Shown here one piece after another: positions 61,301-64,000 of a DNA stretch of 64,000 nucleotides (position 1 is the stretch's first letter; every line of letters begins with the position of its first letter). The stretch comes from Auanema rhodensis (lineage: Eukaryota > Nematoda > Chromadorea > Rhabditida > Rhabditidae), in the NCBI GenBank assembly GCA_964057225.1, contig OZ059899.1, positions 10,106,001 to 10,170,000 on the forward strand. The letters run 5' to 3'. Both the position numbers and the translations under genes were made by a program. The notes below the pieces were generated by a model, which saw only the letters and a list, made by a program, of their open reading frames with translations, ran no database searches and was not told where the DNA came from.

Positions 61301-63129
61301 ACTAGTTTTTCCTATTTTAAAACAAACAAAAAAAAATAAAATGAAAAAGTTTGTTAGATATCCAATTTAAACTTATACATTTACTTCGATAAAGAGCCTA
61401 TTAGTTTGAAATTTTATGTCTTACAGTTCTCCAACAGAACAGACTGATCCTGATTTCTCTATGATTACATAAAACTCTCGTTTGATATAAAAAAAGAAGA
61501 GGAATAACGTTTCCAGGATGTCAATGATATCGAATCTAGTGATATTGTAGAAAAATGTAATGTCAGCTCCATAGGTTTTCTCTTAATTTCTCTCATCACA
61601 ATTGTCTTAGTTTTTTTTCTCATTAGAGATTCTGAAATCTTAGGTGAACAAGGCCGTATATGTTTTTTTCTGGAATTCGAAAGCATTTGGGATGGACATT
61701 AGAAGGAAAAGAACTAGTTTTTCCTACTTTAAAACAAACAAAAAAAAATGAAATGAAAAAGATTGTTAGATATCCAATTTAAACTTATACATTTACTTCG
61801 ATAAAGAGCCTATTAGTTTGAAATTTTATGTCTTACAGTTCTCCAACAGAACAGACTGATCCTGATTTCTCTATGATTACATAAAACTCTCGTTTGATAT
61901 AAAAAAAAAAGAGGAATAACGTTTCCAGGATGTCAATGATATCGAATCTAGTGATATTGTAAAAAAATGTAATGTCAGCTCCATAGGTTTTCTCTTAATT
62001 TCTCTCATCACAATTGTCTTAGTTTTTTTTCTTATAAGAGTTTCTGAAATTTTAGGTGAACAAGGCCGTATATATTTTTTTCTGGAATTCGAAAGCATTT
62101 GGGATGGAAATTAGAAAGAAAAGAACTAGTTTTTCCTATTTTAAAACAAACAAAAAAAATAAAATGAAAAAGATTGTTAGATATCCAATTTAAACTTATA
62201 CATTTACTTCGATAAAGAGCCTATTAGTTTGAAATTTTATGTCTTACAGTTCTCCAACAGAACAGACTGATCCTGATATTTCTACGATTACATAAAACTC
62301 TCGTTTGATATAAAAGCATATTGGATAGAAATTTCGAAAGCATTTGGGATGGAAATTAGAAAGAAACAAACTAGTTTTTCCTACTTTAAAACAAACAATG
62401 AGAAACAAAATGAAAAGATTGTTAGATATCCAATTTTAACTTATACATTTACTTCGATGAAGAGCCTATTAGATTGAATTTTTATGTCTTACAGTTCTCC
62501 AACAGAACAGACTGATCCTGATTTTTCTACGATTACATAAAACTCTCGTTTGATATACAAAAAGGAGAGGAATAACGTTTCCAGGATATCAATGATATCG
62601 AATCTAGTGATATTGTAGAAAAATGTAATGTCAGCTCCATAGGTTTTCTTTTAATTTCTCTCATCACAATTGTCTCAGTTTTTTTTCTCATAAGAGTTTC
62701 TGAAATCTTAGGTGTACAAGGCCGTATATATTTTCCTGGAATTCGAAAGGATTTGGGATGGAAATTAGAAAGAAAAGAACTAGTTTTTCCTACTTTAAAA
62801 CAAACAATAGGAGATAAAATGAAAAAGATTGTTAGATATCCAATTTAAACTTATACATTTACTTCGATAAAGAGCCTATTAGTTTGAAATTTTATGTCTT
62901 ACAGTTCTACAACAGAACAGACTGATCCTGATTTCTCTATGATTACATAAAACTCTCGTTTGATATACAAAAAGGAGAGGAATAACGTTTCCAGGATATC
63001 AATGATATCGAATCTAGTGATATTGTAGAAAAATGTAATGTCAGCTCCATAGGTTTTCTCTTAATTTCTCTCATCACAATTGTCTTAGTTTTTTTTCTCA
63101 TAAGAGTTTCTGAAATCTTAGTTGATCAA
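49334..63129. repeat. tRNA desert 2: about 31 tRNA-less units and 2 short modules
   Basis: The 13869-bp interval fits one full unit, about 31 units of 412 bp and short modules near 60835 and 62325. Part of 50.5-52.5 kb repeats at offset 2060 (five units; marker AGTGATTTTGTAG at about 50996 and 53056). 54.2-56.6 kb repeats at offset 2473 (six units) as 56.7-59.0 kb. 58.7-62.1 kb resembles 36.4-38.3 and 42.2-45.2 kb. Nothing other than repeat modules is visible. Confidence 0.8.
62576..62848 (+). pseudogene. Membrane-protein-like stop-free frame (copy 11)
   Basis: Open to TAA 62846-62848, with the same Leu to Ser change as copies 9 and 10. It lies 16948 bases after copy 9. Confidence 0.3.
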
Positions 63130-63202
63130 GGCCGCGTGGCGCAATGGATAACGCGTCTGCCTACGGAGCAGAAGATTGTAGGTTCGAATCCTGCCGTGGT
63201 CG
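63130..63202 (+). tRNA. tRNA-Arg(ACG), GATCAA flank, last copy
   Basis: Identical tRNA, T7 terminator. About 62310-63950 matches 45360-47000 closely, so this is a duplicated copy of the 46182 island. Confidence 0.97.
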
Positions 63203-64000
63203 TAAATTTTTTTCATTTCTCTTGTCATTTACAAAAATCGAATTTATCTTCTTCAACCATTTTTTTTGCAATGTGTCATAAGAATTTCACAGTTGAACAG
63301 AACGTTTTTTAAGAAGATTTTTTGTTGTCAACATATATATTTTTCTGGAATTCGAAAGCATTTGGGATGGAAATTAGAAAGAAAAGAACTAGTTTTTCCT
63401 ACTTTAAAACAAACAATAAAAAATGAAATGAAAAAGATTGTTAGATATTCAATTTAAACTTATACATTTACTTCGATAAAGAGCCTATTAGATTGAAATT
63501 TTATGTCTTACAGTTCTCCAACAGAACAGACTGATCCTGATTTTTCTACGATTACATAAAACTCTCGTTTGATATACAAAAAGGAGAGGAATAACGTTTC
63601 CAGGATGTCAATGATATCGAATCTAGTGATATTGTAGAAAAATGTAATGTCAGCTCCATAGGTTTTCTCTTAATTTCTCTCATCACAATTGTCTTAGTTT
63701 TTTTTCTCAAAAGAGTTTCTGAAATCTTAGGTGAACAAGGCCGTATATATTTTTTTCTGGAATTCGAAAGCATTTGGGATGGAAATTGGAAAGAAAAGAA
63801 CTAGTTTTTCCTACTTTAAAACAAACAATGAGAAATAAAATGAAAAAGATTGTTAGATATCCAATTTAAACTTATACATTTACTTCGATAAAAAGCCTAT
63901 TAGATTGAAATTTTATGTCTTACAGTTCTCCAACAGAACAGACTGATCCTGATTTCTCTATGATTACATAAAACTCTCGTTTGATATAAAAAAAGAAGAG
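63203..64000. repeat. Start of another unit series, cut by the window end
   Basis: E, C and D of the 63130 unit are followed by a tRNA-less unit joined near 63740; the window ends inside its D. The array clearly continues beyond the window. Confidence 0.82.

Noticed and set aside
1-64000. CRISPR array
   Set aside because: The repeat unit is hundreds of bases long with no short repeat/unique spacer pattern and no cas genes; the tRNAs are eukaryotic in type.
1-64000. Nematode spliced-leader, 5S rRNA or other small RNA gene in the spacers
   Set aside because: I found no recognisable spliced-leader, 5S or snRNA sequence in E, C or D by reading; only the tRNA has Pol III boxes.
1-64000. Bacterial or organellar origin
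   Set aside because: No CCA is encoded, the tRNAs have A/B boxes and T-run terminators, and no bacterial or organellar genes are present in 64 kb.

Overview
This window is one uninterrupted tandem-repeat array from an A+T-rich eukaryotic nuclear genome, probably an invertebrate animal; the species cannot be told from the sequence. The only securely identifiable genes are 33 complete plus strand copies of one tRNA-Arg(ACG) gene, and a 5-base 3' remnant of another at position 1. No CCA is encoded. Each gene has an internal A box and B box and a T-run terminator starting 5 bases after the last tRNA base. These are eukaryotic RNA polymerase III features, and the D-arm and anticodon region resembles metazoan Arg-ACG tRNAs.

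The array is built from three modules. (1) A full unit of about 606-607 bp: tRNA (73) + segment E (131, directly downstream of the tRNA) + segment C (about 242) + segment D (about 160). (2) A tRNA-less unit of about 407-412 bp (C+D). It equals the full unit without about 199 bp, so only the five bases GGCCG, identical to the tRNA 5' end, stand where the gene would be. (3) A short module of about 245-247 bp, a second C placed directly after a C without D. Distances between tRNA genes (606/607, 852-854, 1261-1264, 1431, 1668, 2081-2083, 3079 bp and larger) are sums of these modules.

Layout: 1-33552 is tRNA-dense (30 complete genes, usually one per 0.6-2.1 kb). 33553-64000 is tRNA-poor: only three genes (46182, 49261, 63130) stand in long runs of about 412-bp tRNA-less units. 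Larger blocks of 2.08, 2.30, 2.47, 2.70, 2.72, 3.08, 3.54 and 5.7 kb are repeated with shared private variants, as expected from unequal exchange or conversion.

The least expected signal is a stop-free 90-codon frame without an ATG, found in at least 11 tRNA-less copies. It runs through D, crosses the GGCCG/TATATATTTT junction in phase and ends at a conserved TAA in C. Conceptually it gives an acidic N-terminal part, one hydrophobic membrane-like segment and a basic C-terminal tail. A short ATG-initiated frame lies just upstream in another phase. This may be the relic of a small membrane-protein gene; if so, the tRNA-less form is older and the tRNA block was inserted later. I do not recognise the protein and no copy is intact. 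The other frames in the window look like by-products of the repeat. I see no defence system, CRISPR array, rRNA, spliced-leader gene or recognisable transposon.
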